NCBI GenBank assembly: GCA_025201765.1
Contig: MU623400.1
Location: 62,001-126,000, forward strand
Reading direction: 5' to 3'
Source of the DNA: Daldinia sp. FL1419
Lineage: Eukaryota > Ascomycota > Sordariomycetes > Xylariales > Hypoxylaceae
Length of the DNA stretch: 64,000 bases
The notes under the pieces are model-generated. The model was not told the origin of the DNA. It worked only from the letters and a program-made list of their open reading frames with translations, and made no database searches. The translations under genes were made by a program, and so were the position numbers. This document shows, in pieces, positions 1-10,939 of the stretch (position 1 is its first letter; each line of letters begins with the position of its first letter).

Positions 1-232
1 ACATATCACCTACATACATACCTACCTACCAACCTAGGTAATCCTTCTTTTTTTCTTACTTCGCCCCTTGCGTAAAGGCCTTCGCGAATGTTGCAGCTTG
101 ATTCATGGCCGTCGGCTAGTAAAACCTTAATAACTCACCCATCTGATTCACCCCCTCTATTCCTTAACGACCGATCGACCGTGTATTGTAGCTCATGGGC
201 CTTCTTCTACCCGTGCCCTCTGCTCCGGCGAC

Positions 233-3200
233 ATGACGCCTCTAGATGCCTTGAGCGCCCCGAGTCCCATGCCCGTATCTATGATCCCGGAATCTTCATC
301 TCCTCCAGAGATTCTTCCGCTGTCGAACCGGAATCCAGACGACAACTGCCAACCTCCCGCTTGCCCAACCGAGCAGCCTTATTTTCCTTGGAATGGCGAC
401 AATGGCGGCCACAACGACCATGGCAATCGTGACAATCATAACGACCCTCTTACCGCTGACACCAATCGCATGTTGCGAGATACGCATACCATGTCCCCCA
501 TGAGAGAGTGGCGATCCGCTTCGGCTAGTCCTCTGAGACTGACGATGCCTTTCATATCCCCTGGCCAGCTCGCTTTTTCGGCAATGCAATTTCTACCCGT
601 GCCTCTGCTAGTTCTAAACAATCTAAAGACCGTAGTCCTAGCAAACGAAGCTATGGGAAAGATGTTGGGTATGGTGGGCGACTCGCCTCCACCGATGGAC
701 GACCCGGCTGTAATTAGCGAGTCCCTTCGGGGGCAGACCCTCTCGCAAATCGGTATCGACATGGTCCAAGACGGGAGGCCGGTCTGGGTCTCGTGGGAGT
801 ATTTCCTGGACGAATTAGTGCTCGAGATGGGCGCGAAGCACGCGACGGATAGCCCGGCGTCGCGTGCTAATAATACCAACGGTGAGGCTGCAAGTACGTC
901 CGACGGCGCAAAAGTAGAGTCACCCGGTGGTATTCTGGGCAAGCCGGCAACGGATTCGGCCGTTGACGTTGTGGTGTTGCCCAAAACTCTAAATACATCT
1001 GAAATGACGAGATCGAAGCGGGCCGAGCTGCAGACGTACGCCAAGATGATCATCACGATATGGGAAATCGAAAATCATCAGACTTATTACACCCTAACCT
1101 TTACTAATACCGGCTCGGGACCCTCTTCCATTCCGAGCAGACGGGTTCGTGTCGCCCGACCTTCCACTCTAGAGGCCGCGGATCGTAAATCCATTTTGAA
1201 TTCCAACCCTCCTTCTCTCGGCTCGGGCCATTCTTCTAGCTCTCCTTCGTTTACCAATAGCCCTAGCTCCGTCTCGGTCTCGGCGAGCTTATTCCCGCCT
1301 ATGGGGCCCCCTTCTCGTCTACCCCCGTCCAGCACTCCGTCGTATCTTCAAAAGATGACCGTTATTAAGGATGCTCTTCTCGATAAGACCGAAACACCAA
1401 TTTTTTCCATGTGGGTAGATGGTAGTGCCCCAGTGATGAATAGAGCTGCTCGAGATCTCTTTATGACTCTTACGGGGGAAGAATGTATGGACGGATTCGA
1501 TCTGCTTTCCCGGTGGGAAATTTGGGATGGTGACTTCAATAAAAAGTATGCTCCGTCCGAGTTTCCTATTTCTGTGCTTCTGCGGGATCGAAAGCCGTTT
1601 TCTTCTTGGAGAATCGGCATGCAAGACAAGACGAAAGAAACCAGGATTGTGTACGACGTTTTGGGTGAGCTGATTACTAGTGACGAGACCGGGGAAGTTA
1701 TTGCGGGTATTATCACCTGTCGGGACGTAACTCACCTAGCTCAAGAGATCACGGATATTAAGGTCGCCGACGAGGAGAGGTTTAAACTAATCTGCGACAC
1801 TATGCCTCAGATGGTTTGGACAACTAGACCTGACGGGGTGCACGACTTTTTTAACAGCCGCTGGTATGATTATACAGGTTTGTCGGTAGAGGAATCCTTA
1901 GGTTACGGCTGGAAGAATCCGTTCCACCCTGACGATATGCCTAATACGTGGAAACGTTGGGAGCGTAGCCTAGCTACCGGGGAGGCCTATGCTACGGAAT
2001 ATCGATGTCGTAGTAAGGATGGCGAATGGAGGTGGATGCTAGGGCGCGCGTTGCCGTTGAGGAATAAGCGCACGGGACAAATCGAGAAGTGGTTTGGGAC
2101 TTGTACGGACGTTCACGAGGCACTCGAGGCGAAAATGGCGGCAAAGCAGACTAGGGCGCAGCTCCTTAGCGTCCTGACGCATGCGCAAACTACAATATTT
2201 TCTGTAGATCTTAACCTGAAACTTACCATGTTGGAGGGTGCGGTAACCTGGATCTCAGGGAAGGTCGAGACAGCGAGCAACGATGCTGACAGACCTGATC
2301 CGCCGACGTATGTTGGTAAAAGCATCGATGAGGTATTTATCAATTTAAACCCGCGTCTGCTTCCGAGCGAGTTTTCTGCATTTCTCGAGCCCGTAAGACG
2401 TATATTGGCCGGCGAGCAGACAACAGAGACCGTACACGAACACAAACTAGGTGGGTACCGTGCGTTTGATGTATAACGAAAACTACTAATAATCTTTCAG
2501 ATGACCGCTTTTATCGTACTAGGTTTTTGCCTCACATCGAAAAAACCTCTCAGGATGGAGTGACTAGCAAGCCGGACACCAAAGGCGCTATTGGCGTCAT
2601 TATGGACGTTACTGAGCTAAAAAAGAGAGAACAGGATCTGGAGGAGCAAGTCAAAGAGAAGAGGCAACTAAAAGCTAATGAAGCGGCAGCCAAAGAAGCA
2701 AGCCGCCTCAAGAGTCAATTTTTAGCCAACGTAGGTGTTGTGCCATGTTATCGGTGATCTCCGATGTGTTGACATGCCACTAGATGTCCCACGAAATTCG
2801 AACACCGATCACTGGCGTAATAGGGATGGCCGAACTTCTTCTCGACTCACCTCTAAACGAAGAACAACGGGAGTACGCAGAGAATTTGGGGCGGTCGGCG
2901 AATGCGTTGTTGACCGTCATCAACGACATTTTGGATTTCTCCAAGGTCGAGTCCGGTCGTCTTGACATTGAAGAAGTTCAATTCTCTCTTTCCGTGATAG
3001 TACAGGATGTCTCCAAGATGTTAAGTTTTGCAGCAGGGAGGAAGAGCTTAGATTTCCGTTCCGACATATCAAGTGATATCGAAAACGACCTTGTGGTCCT
3101 TGGCGATCCCGGTCGTGTTAGACAAATTATAACGAATCTACTTACCAATAGCATCAAGTTTACGAGCGGCGGCTATGTCAAGTTCTCCGTATGGAAGGAG

Positions 3201-4643
3201 AAAGAAACAAATGACACAATCGAGATAAAATTCGTCATCGAGGATACTGGTATAGGGATCGAAGAAGACGTCCTAAAGCGTCTATTCCAGCCATTCAGCC
3301 AAGGAGACCCTTCTACGGCTAGGAAGTTTGGAGGGACAGGGCTCGGGTTGACGATATCGAAGAATCTGGTCGATTTAATGCGCGGAAGGATCACGCTGGA
3401 ATCCACGATCGGAAACGGTACGACTGCGACTTTTTGGATACCATTCAACAAGCCACAGACTCCGCAAAGGGATGCGCTTGTTGACATTGGTCGCCTACCA
3501 GAAAGGTTACAGTCCGAGATGAGCGTTTCGTGTAACAGTTCAGAGCACGAACATTTCCTGGGAACACCACCAGCGGATTTGTTACAGGGCACATTAGATA
3601 AACCTAGACGGCATCGGAAGAGACCTGCTAATCTAATGGCGCCGTTTGCCTTTGAAAGCGACGATCTCTCTAGAGCCGAACGTGCCAAGGTTCAAGTTCT
3701 TGTCGTAGAGGATAAGTGAGTTTCAAAAGATTGAGATTAGCTGATGAGGTCCATTTCTAACACGGTGTTGTTTAGCGCGGTCAACCAGCAGATCGCAACC
3801 AAGACTATCAAGAAGCTTGGTTTCAACGTTTGTGCAGCCTGGAATGGCAAGGAGGCGCTTGATTATCTCCAGGCGTGCAGGGAGGGAAGATTTACCAAAC
3901 CAGATATCATTTTGATGGACGTACAGATGCCCGTGATTGATGGGTATAAATGCACACATATACTGCGGCACCACGTACCGTATAAAAGCTACACTAGCGA
4001 CGTACCCATCGTGGCTATGACGGCTTCGGCGATACAAGGAGATAGAGAAAAGTGTACAAAAGCCGGCATGGACGACTATCTGTCTAAGCCCGTCAAGAGC
4101 AATATCCTCGAAAGGATGCTAGTGAGGTGGAGTAAATCGCGTCGCAAGGTAGAATCGATGTCTTCTTCTTCAGCCGATCCGTCCGCATCGGACTGTTCCG
4201 AATCTGCGGGACGATGTATTAGTGCCGACATACCTACGCCGGCCACGTATGGTTTCTCCAGTTATAATCCGAAGACACCAGAGGAGCCTACGATGCAAGG
4301 CGATCCTGATGGCGCTGGTGAAGACGACCGCACGAATCTGCTCACACCAAGACCGATCAATGCGAGGACGGGCTCGCACGAGATAAATACGTTCCCCTTT
4401 GGAATGTCTAAGCCATCTAGGCAACTTGATAGTGACGAGCTGGCTATGCAGCTACGAGACGATAAGCTCATCGACGCCGCGGACGATAGCAATGGTAAAA
4501 ACACGGCAGGGGGACCGACCATGTCTCATTCGTTCCCCGAGGGCGACTCCTTAACAGAAGAGAACGTACAGAAACTCGAGCAGGTGGGCGCGAGAGGATC
4601 GCCCGCTAGGGAAATATACGATATTGAAAAGACGCAGACGTAA
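233..4643 (+). CDS. PAS-domain hybrid histidine kinase
   Basis: Four exons: 233-2450, 2501-2730, 2784-3715 and 3776-4643, giving about 1415 residues. Introns of 50, 53 and 60 nt keep the frame and rebuild the motifs FLANMSHEIRTP and VVEDNAVNQ across junctions. Order: disordered N-terminus, PAS-like regions at about 115-200, 375-500 and 515-632 (the last with a clear PAC part, WFGTCTDV), a further PAS-like stretch to about 790, a short coiled coil, HisKA with phosphoacceptor His819, HATPase_c (N box NLLTNSIKF, G1 DTGIGI, G2 GGTGLGL) and a receiver domain with phosphoacceptor Asp1175 (ILMDVQMP). A polar tail of about 180 residues follows the receiver. No transmembrane segment is evident, so it is probably a cytosolic sensor feeding a phosphorelay through an HPt protein. 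The fungal HHK group was not assigned. The ATG at 233 is the first in frame; an upstream exon cannot be excluded. Confidence 0.93.
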
Positions 4644-5559
4644 TCGTAATTAAGCTACAGGGTCAATTTTGCAGCATTTCCACTCACATATACGACAAGA
4701 GCTAGGTTTTTAAGCTAGAGACATCTTTTTTGACTCTGATTCGAAATATTCTGATTTCTCCAGGGAGCCGATCGATATAATACACGATTCTGCGAGCTCC
4801 TTGGCATCTTTTGTGCGGCCGGCGTTAATAGAGGAGCGGAATCGGGCTGGATAGGCTGGGAACCGGAGTCGGAAACGGGGCGGCAACAACACATTTCGCT
4901 TCGGGAGGGATAAACTCGACCGGCTTGGGCAGGCGTTGGTGGATAGGACGGATCTACGGCGGGCAAAAAGACGTGCATGTTGGTTGCTTCCACGGGGCTT
5001 CTATGCATTGGGAGGGGGGGTTGAACGATCTTGCCTAGCTTAATGTCTACATGTAGGCTAGTTGCTTACTTTTTGAGGTACCCATGCTATCGTGACCATG
5101 TATAGGGGGGTAAAGGGCGAAGGGTAAAGGGTGCCGCATTCAGTAAGTATTGGTATGCGGTGCCACACGGCGCTTTTAGCGTAAACACGCGCCTTAAAGT
5201 ATATAGTAATAATTTACGATAGCTTCGCTTCGTTAGAATAATCTGTTGCATTCTTGTTCACGATGTGAGAAGTCATGTATTTGTTGCTTCTTAGTATGGT
5301 GGACGTTTGGAAACAGCACTTGTGGGATATCGACGAAATGAAGAACTTTTGTATTTTACTTGGCTCGACAAAATGAGCAGCTACCCTTCGTAAATGAAAT
5401 TCATCACTCCAACGGACCATCGAGGATCCTTTTTGTATGCCATACCATGTCTCGCTTATGCCTTGGACTCCGTTTTTGATTTCCTCTCATATTTTCATCT
5501 CCGGGTGGCGGTTAGAAAACTAGCCTCAACTTTCACCGTATTCTATATCCTCACTATCT
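4644..5559. other. Convergent intergenic region, no gene seen
   Basis: Shared 3' region of the histidine kinase (+) and DAHP synthase (-). A 97-codon open frame on the minus strand near 4715-5008 has proline/serine-rich composition and no recognisable motif; I do not treat it as a gene. Confidence 0.5.
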
Positions 5560-7092
5560 CTACTGGTGAATAATATCCTTCCTCTCCTGACGGTACGAAT
5601 CCGCCACCAGGAACGCGAGCTCGAGCGCTTGCTTCTCGTTGAGACGGGGGTCGCAGAAACTGGTGTAGTTAGTAGATAAATCGTCCTCGTCCAACCCCTC
5701 GCTGCCGCCCACGCACTCGGTCACGGCGTCGCCTGTTAATTCGAGGTGCACGCCGCCGAGGTAACTACCCTCCTCGCGATGCACGCTTAGCGTCTCGCGC
5801 AGCTCGTCGAAGATGTCTCCGAATCTCCGCGTCTTGATCCCGGACGCCGTCGACCGCGTGTTGCCGTGCATCGGGTCGCATTGCCAGATACACGCTCCCT
5901 TGTACTCGGACCCCTCGACAGCGCGGATGTGGCCCGGCAAAAGCTCGCGCACCTTGGCGGCGCCGTAGCGCGTGATCAGGGTTACCTTGCCCACCTCGCA
6001 GGATGGGTTAAGGGTTCGGAGCAGGGCGAGGAGGTCCGAGGTCGGTGTCGTAGGGCCCACTTTGATGCCGATGGGATTTGCGATGCCGCGGAAAAACTCG
6101 ACGTGGGCTCCATCGATCTGCCGCGTCCGGTCGCCGATCCAGAGGAAGTGCGCTGAGGTGTCGTAGTACTCCATCTGAGGGTTTTCCGTCGCTGACTCTG
6201 AAGCGGCTTCCTCGTCGCCGGGGAGAATGGGTTTTTCCATCAGCCGGGTCAGACTTTCTTCGTACTCGAGCAGGAGACCCTCGTGGCTGGTGTACAGATC
6301 GACGGTATCCAGCTTGGGGCTGCGGTCGGCGCCGATGGTGTGCATGAAGCGCAACATGTCTCGCAGGAAGCGCACGGCCTCTGTGTACTTGGCCTTGAGC
6401 TGCGGGTCCTTGACGTGGCCCAGAGTCCAGTTTAGAGGGCGGTGCAAATCTGCGATGCCAGCCGCGATGGCAGCTCGCACGTAATTCAGCGTTGCAGCCG
6501 AATGGTGGTAAGCTCTGAAGAAGAAAAATGATGATATGAGCTAGATGATTCATAAAAAGAGGTGAGGGCATGAACTATACTTGACAAGTCTCTGGGGGTC
6601 TAGATCGCGCTCATCTAGATGGTAGCCGTTTAAGATATCGCCTCGGAACGAGGGAACTTCTTTAGTCTCGCCATTCTCGTCGACAACCTTCTCGGTTGGA
6701 CTCGACCGGGGCTTAGCGTACTGACCAGCCATGCGACCTATACGAACAACACGCTTGTTGGCACCCCATATGAGTACAAGACTCATCTGTAACAAGAGCT
6801 TAATCTTGGACTCAATAGCATCGGCGCGGCAGTAGTCAAACAGCTCGGCGCAATCACCACCTTGCAAGAGAAAAGCCTCACCACGCGCGACATCCCGCAA
6901 GCTAGCTTTAAGCCGAGCGATCTCTTGCGGATGAACTACGGGCGGGAGCCGGCTTAACTCGGAGGTTGCGCGACGTACGGCGGCCGGGTCGGGGTACACG
7001 GCGTGTTGCTTGATTGGCTTGGACCTCCAGGACGAGGGAGTCCATTCCGAAGGAACAGCTGAACCGTTTGCCGGGTCGAGCGAAGGGGCCAT
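5560..7092 (-). CDS. Class II 3-deoxy-D-arabino-heptulosonate 7-phosphate (DAHP) synthase
   Basis: Condenses phosphoenolpyruvate and erythrose 4-phosphate, the first step of the shikimate pathway to aromatic amino acids. Two exons on the minus strand, 7092-6581 and 6514-5560, joined across a 66-nt intron (6580-6515) that restores KAYHHSAATLN; 488 residues, normal for the class II (plant/Streptomyces/Neurospora aro-8-like) family. The metal ligands expected of the class are visible: Cys81 in QGGDCAE, His387 in CDPMHGNT, Glu429 in HLELTG and Asp459 in SFCDPRLN. The His-Glu and Glu-Asp spacings of 42 and 30 residues match those of the Mycobacterium tuberculosis enzyme. The start is the first ATG in frame. 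A perfect TGAGTCA Gcn4/CPC1 site lies about 160 nt upstream, suggesting cross-pathway control. Expected to be cytosolic. Confidence 0.96.
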
Positions 7093-7210
7093 AGCTGTAT
7101 GTACCTTTACACCCTACGGACGAACCATAAGATTAATAAAAATGGATTATTAGTGAAGAGAATGAGAAATATTAACCTAGATATTTCTTCAAACAGCGGT
7201 TTATTGTTTA

Positions 7211-7238
7211 GTTTAAAGGTTAAAGGTTAAAGGTTAAT
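7211..7238. repeat. Heptamer array, GGTTAAA-like, four units
   Basis: Four consecutive 7-nt units: one GTTTAAA, two exact GGTTAAA and one GGTTAAT. It is short, interstitial and unlike the common fungal telomere repeat TTAGGG. Confidence 0.8.
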
Positions 7239-7252
7239 AAAGAATTGATGAA

Positions 7253-7259
7253 TGAGTCA
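7253..7259. promoter_or_regulatory. Gcn4/CPC1-type site TGAGTCA
   Basis: An exact TGA(C/G)TCA match about 160 nt upstream of the DAHP synthase ATG. Amino-acid biosynthetic genes in fungi are commonly induced by Gcn4/CPC1/CpcA through this site, so position and target agree. It lies between divergent genes and could also affect the HYPK-like gene. Confidence 0.6.
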
Positions 7260-7632
7260 AAATGAGACTAAAAGGACAAGAAGCCACTAAACAACCTTGG
7301 GTATTACTTAATTGGGAAAGGTTTTTGGTGAAATCTGGGATCCATGTGTAGGTCTCTGGGAGGGTATGTATGTAGGTAGGTACCTACTGGCAAGTACCTA
7401 GGTACTGAGTTACTCAAGGTACAATACAATACCTGGGTACATATTTGATGGGTGGTCTTGGAAGCTTTAAAGCTCCCCGCATTTTCTTGAGCGATTGTTA
7501 CCAAAACAAAATTATATAACCTAACCTAGCAGCCTAGATAAATATCGAATTCAACACCAAAAGCCAGCAAGTATCCCCCGTGCGCTTATTTACTATTACA
7601 CCATACTATACCACGAGAAGAATTAGATCGAA

Positions 7633-8072
7633 ATGGCGGAACCCCAACCGAAAAACGTACAAGAAGGCGCATCCGGAGACGTCGAGGATGAGGTTCAGAC
7701 CACCGCCAAGTCGGCCGAGGACAGAAAAGCCGCCGCTGCTATGGCGAGCCTCGATACCCGCGGAGACGAGGCCGGCTCTTCGAACGCCGTCGATCAAGAG
7801 GCCGTAAGCAAGGCCATGAAGAGTCTAGGAAATGGTACCTCTACCGGTGCTGCTAAGGACGCCAAGAAAGTCAAGGTCGACTCTGCCGATGTTGCGCTGC
7901 TGGTACGTCTTCGTTTATTTGGTCGCGAGTTGTAATGCAGACATGATACTAACGAGCTGCGACGCGGCTATAGGTAGAAGAACTCGACCTAAATAAGGCC
8001 AAGGCTATCGAGCTACTTAAAGCACACGACGGGGATGCTGTTCGAGCTATGAAGGCTTTTATCGCTACTTGA
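7633..8072 (+). CDS. HYPK-like UBA-domain protein (NatA-associated)
   Basis: Two exons, 7633-7902 and 7974-8072, separated by a 71-nt intron with branch point ACTAAC; 122 residues. The N-terminal two thirds are acidic, Ala/Glu-rich and probably disordered. The C-terminus (DVALLVEEL then NKAKAIELLKAHDGDAVRAM) is a UBA helix bundle of the kind shared by Huntingtin-interacting protein K and NAC-alpha. Length and architecture (disordered N-terminus, no NAC beta-barrel) favour HYPK, a regulator of the NatA N-terminal acetyltransferase near the ribosome exit. A different small UBA protein remains possible. Confidence 0.8.
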
Positions 8073-9254
8073 GGAGGTTTGCGAATAGACGGGTGAGGTC
8101 GTTTTAGCATATGCTATACAAAAAGCGTATTGATTTTGGGAGCGCGATAGAGGAAACGGACATACCTACCTGACCTACCTGACCTACCTGGTAGATAAGT
8201 GAGACGACATAAAGAAACGTGAACCTGAAAGACGGATAGACATATAAATATATTGGCATACAGCGTTTGCTGCGTAGTTGCGAACAGGGCGAACGGGCAC
8301 CTATCCGAAGTCGACGAGCAAATGAAAAGGGGAATATTTACCAGTATCATATTACGACGTATGGCCAAAATGGCCGTCTTGGAGGAGAACCTTCAAGGTT
8401 ACGCACCCCGGTTCATGCCAACCTACCGGACTTCGGTCGCCGAGTCGCGGACGACCGTCCCTGAAGTTACTGCTGCTTAGGTAGTTGATTAGATGAGCCC
8501 GAATGGCGAAAAATAATTTCCCCGATATCTGTCCCACCCTTCCTATTCTTATTCTAGTTGTGTTGATATGTTGTGTTGGTGTCTTGGCCCAAGTATTTTC
8601 GCTGATACTCCTGTACGTATCTGGAATTAAATTACCAAGCACCTAGACCTAGACCTAACCCCAGCTCTTCAACCTAGAAGCTATTTTGGTGCTTTCTAAG
8701 TTAAGAGAGGCGAACGAATCATCTACCGACGCTATGCCACATAGCATCCACTCGGCGAATTTACAGGGCCACAGAAGTTACGGGAAATTTATCAGATTAT
8801 TTCATTATCTTATTAATCATGGCTCTAGTAGGCTAACCACATTGCATACGATCATACCTTGCACATAGCTCCATCGCGTGGATTAGTTACATTGTACACA
8901 TTAAGATCCACAGGATCAGATTGACGACGGATCGGTAAGCAACTTGTATGTACGCATCTCAGATTAGCACTTACACGCAACCAGTAGTGATAGACTAGAT
9001 ATTCATATGGGTGACTGGCTCGTAATGACGACGACTAGGGGATACGCCATGTGATATAAAAGATTCGCTCCCTTCCAAGGTGAGTGTGAATAATTCAGAC
9101 ATCCAGTCTATAGAAACTGCTTAGGATAAACAGGCTGTAGCCACTTCGCTGGCCTAGTTCAAGATAACCTCCTAGCATTTATTCGCGCTTGTCTGTCTCT
9201 TCCCGAGAAACCTCCCCATAAGAAAATATTCAGGCTCGAAATCAAGTACGAATC
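8073..9254. other. Intergenic region, no gene seen
   Basis: 3' region of the HYPK-like gene and promoter of the secreted hydrolase. Open frames of 60-96 codons around 8114-8868 lack motifs and overlap one another on both strands. Confidence 0.5.
8164..8190. repeat. Three tandem copies of ACCTACCTG
   Basis: Three exact 9-nt units directly downstream of the HYPK-like gene. Similar CTACC-rich stretches occur at the left edge of the window and in the promoter at 7370-7405. No function is inferred. Confidence 0.85.
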
Positions 9255-10362
9255 ATGCTCTTCTCGAGATTATCTCTTACCCTATTAGCTACCGCTGCTC
9301 ATGCGGCAGCTGAATTAATAAAATGGGACGACTGGGGGCACGGCCGAGTCGCCTTGGAAGATGTTAGCATCCACTTCCGCTACGCTGGCTCCGGGCCACC
9401 CCTCCTGCTCGTCCATGGCAACCCGCAGTTTAGCCTGACGTGGCAGTTCATCGGTCCTATCCTCGCCCAGAACTACACCGTCATCGCCCCGGACAACCGC
9501 GGCGCCGGCGACTCCAGCATCCCGCCCGACGGCAACTATAGCGCCGCGGCCTCGGCTGCCGACCTCAAGGGCGTTCTCGATTTCCTAAACATCACGTCGA
9601 CGTACGTGTTCGCGCACGACAAGGGCGTCGGGATGGCCGTCGCGCTCGCCGCGCGGTACCCGGGATTGGTGAAGATGCTCGGCTTGGCCGAGTACATATT
9701 CCCGGGCCTCGGATACGAGGAAGCCGTGGCGCCGGGGCCCTACTGGGACCTGTACCAGAACCCGCAGCTGGCCTTCTTCCAGATCCCGGACTTCGCCGAG
9801 TTTCTGATGAGCGGCCGCGAGCGCCAGTTCCTGCTGTGGTATTTCTACCACGGCAGCTACTCCGGGCCGACGGCGTTTTCGGAGGACACGGTGACGAGGT
9901 ACGCGAGCAGTATCCAGAAGCCCGGGTTCCTGAGGGCGATGTTTGGGCCGTTTGCGACGGCGACGATTTCTGCGGATAGGGAGTTCTTTAATAGGACGGT
10001 GGCGAAGACGCCGCTGGGCATGCCGGTGCTTGGGATGGGTGGAGAGGCGAGTTTTGGCTTGGGGCCGCTATTGAAACAGATCTATGAGCCGATCGCGAGT
10101 AATTTGGAGGTTGATGTCATTCCAAAGGCGGGACATTGGATAGGTAAGTCTCCTTTTGATTCACGCCTCTCAGTAAACTGATGATTATACAGCCGACGAG
10201 AACCCGGTCTGGACTGCGAGACGTCTTCAGCAGTTTTTGGCCAAGGACTCCTCCCCGATAGAGAATGTAGACTTGTCTAGTCTCAAAGATAGGGCTACGC
10301 TGAGTGTGGGTTACTTTGGAACTTTGAGAAACGCCGCCCAGGGAGGACTCCAGGTATCTTGA
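9255..10362 (+). CDS. Secreted alpha/beta hydrolase, epoxide hydrolase/dehalogenase-like
   Basis: Exons 9255-10143 and 10193-10362, joined across a 49-nt intron that restores AGHWIADENP; 352 residues. A signal peptide of about 18 residues (LSLTLLATAAHA) precedes an alpha/beta hydrolase fold with oxyanion motif LLVHGNPQFS (51-60), the DNRGAGDS loop (80-87), the nucleophile elbow HDKGVG with Asp122 rather than Ser, and the catalytic His in AGHW near residue 295. An Asp nucleophile is the mark of epoxide hydrolases and haloalkane/haloacetate dehalogenases. The lap Tyr pair was not pinned down, so epoxide hydrolysis is only the likelier of the two. Several NxS/T sites fit secretion. GC content is clearly higher in the 5' half of the gene than in its flanks. 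Confidence 0.88.
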
Positions 10363-10939
10363 GCGTCTTACTGGAATTTATATTAATATGCACAATACGA
10401 TTCGGCAATAGATCTTAACTAGGTACCTGGGTATTAATGATATTTCTTTAAAAAGGGGTTTAACCCCTTTATTACAGATGTTTGGGTAATTCTAGGGACT
10501 CTGCAGGATTTTTATATTAAGCCAATTCTTGGAATAAATATACTTAATTCTAGCTTAACCGTTGCCGTATGGTATTAGGATCTTAGAGCTCGAGCGACAG
10601 TCCCCACTAACAGTAGCCCCCCTGATTACATCGTGGGATCAAACACGGTTGCTGCCTAGAGTCGACTTGAGTGATATTAGACACATAACAGCTCATGATA
10701 CCAAGCATTTATTAAATTTACTCTTTCCTCGAGATCTCTCGAGTTTCACGACATGAAAGGAATATATATTATCTGACTTTTCTATTTGCAGTCTCTATTG
10801 TAAATATCACGTGACACTTGCCCAATCTTGAAGCGAATTTTCAAAATACCAACGGTGAAGCCGCTATGATTACTCCGTGAGATATCTCATGAAAGAGGAA
10901 TCACCACTAATGCCAATATAGGCTTCTAAGTTCTACTAC
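10363..10939. other. Intergenic region with a 9-bp palindrome
   Basis: At 10452-10470 the arms AAAGGGGTT and AACCCCTTT pair perfectly around one T, about 90 nt past the hydrolase stop. Fungal transcription does not use simple hairpin terminators, so the palindrome is recorded without a function. A 64-codon open frame at 10562-10756 has no support. Confidence 0.6.

Larger units (their letters stand above)
7093..7632. other. Divergent promoter region (DAHP synthase / HYPK-like)
   Basis: 540 bp between two divergent starts. It holds the TGAGTCA site, a short heptamer array, and TAGGTAGGTACCTA-like stretches near 7370-7405 that resemble others in the window (1-60, 8164-8190). No gene is seen. 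Confidence 0.6.

Noticed and set aside
296..1056. Minus-strand open frames opposite the first histidine-kinase exon
   Set aside because: They lie opposite a well-supported exon with PAS motifs and have no motif of their own.
4710..5008. Minus-strand open frame of 97 codons
   Set aside because: Low-complexity composition, no motif, and located in a convergent 3' region.
6008..6571. 187-codon minus-strand frame overlapping the DAHP synthase exon
   Set aside because: It is the wrong frame of the same strand through a GC-rich exon; the true frame carries all metal ligands.
7211..7238. Interstitial telomere repeat
   Set aside because: The unit GGTTAAA is not the TTAGGG of filamentous fungi and only four units are present.
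10452..10470. Intrinsic transcription terminator
   Set aside because: Hairpin terminators belong to bacterial transcription; the gene has fungal introns and a signal peptide.
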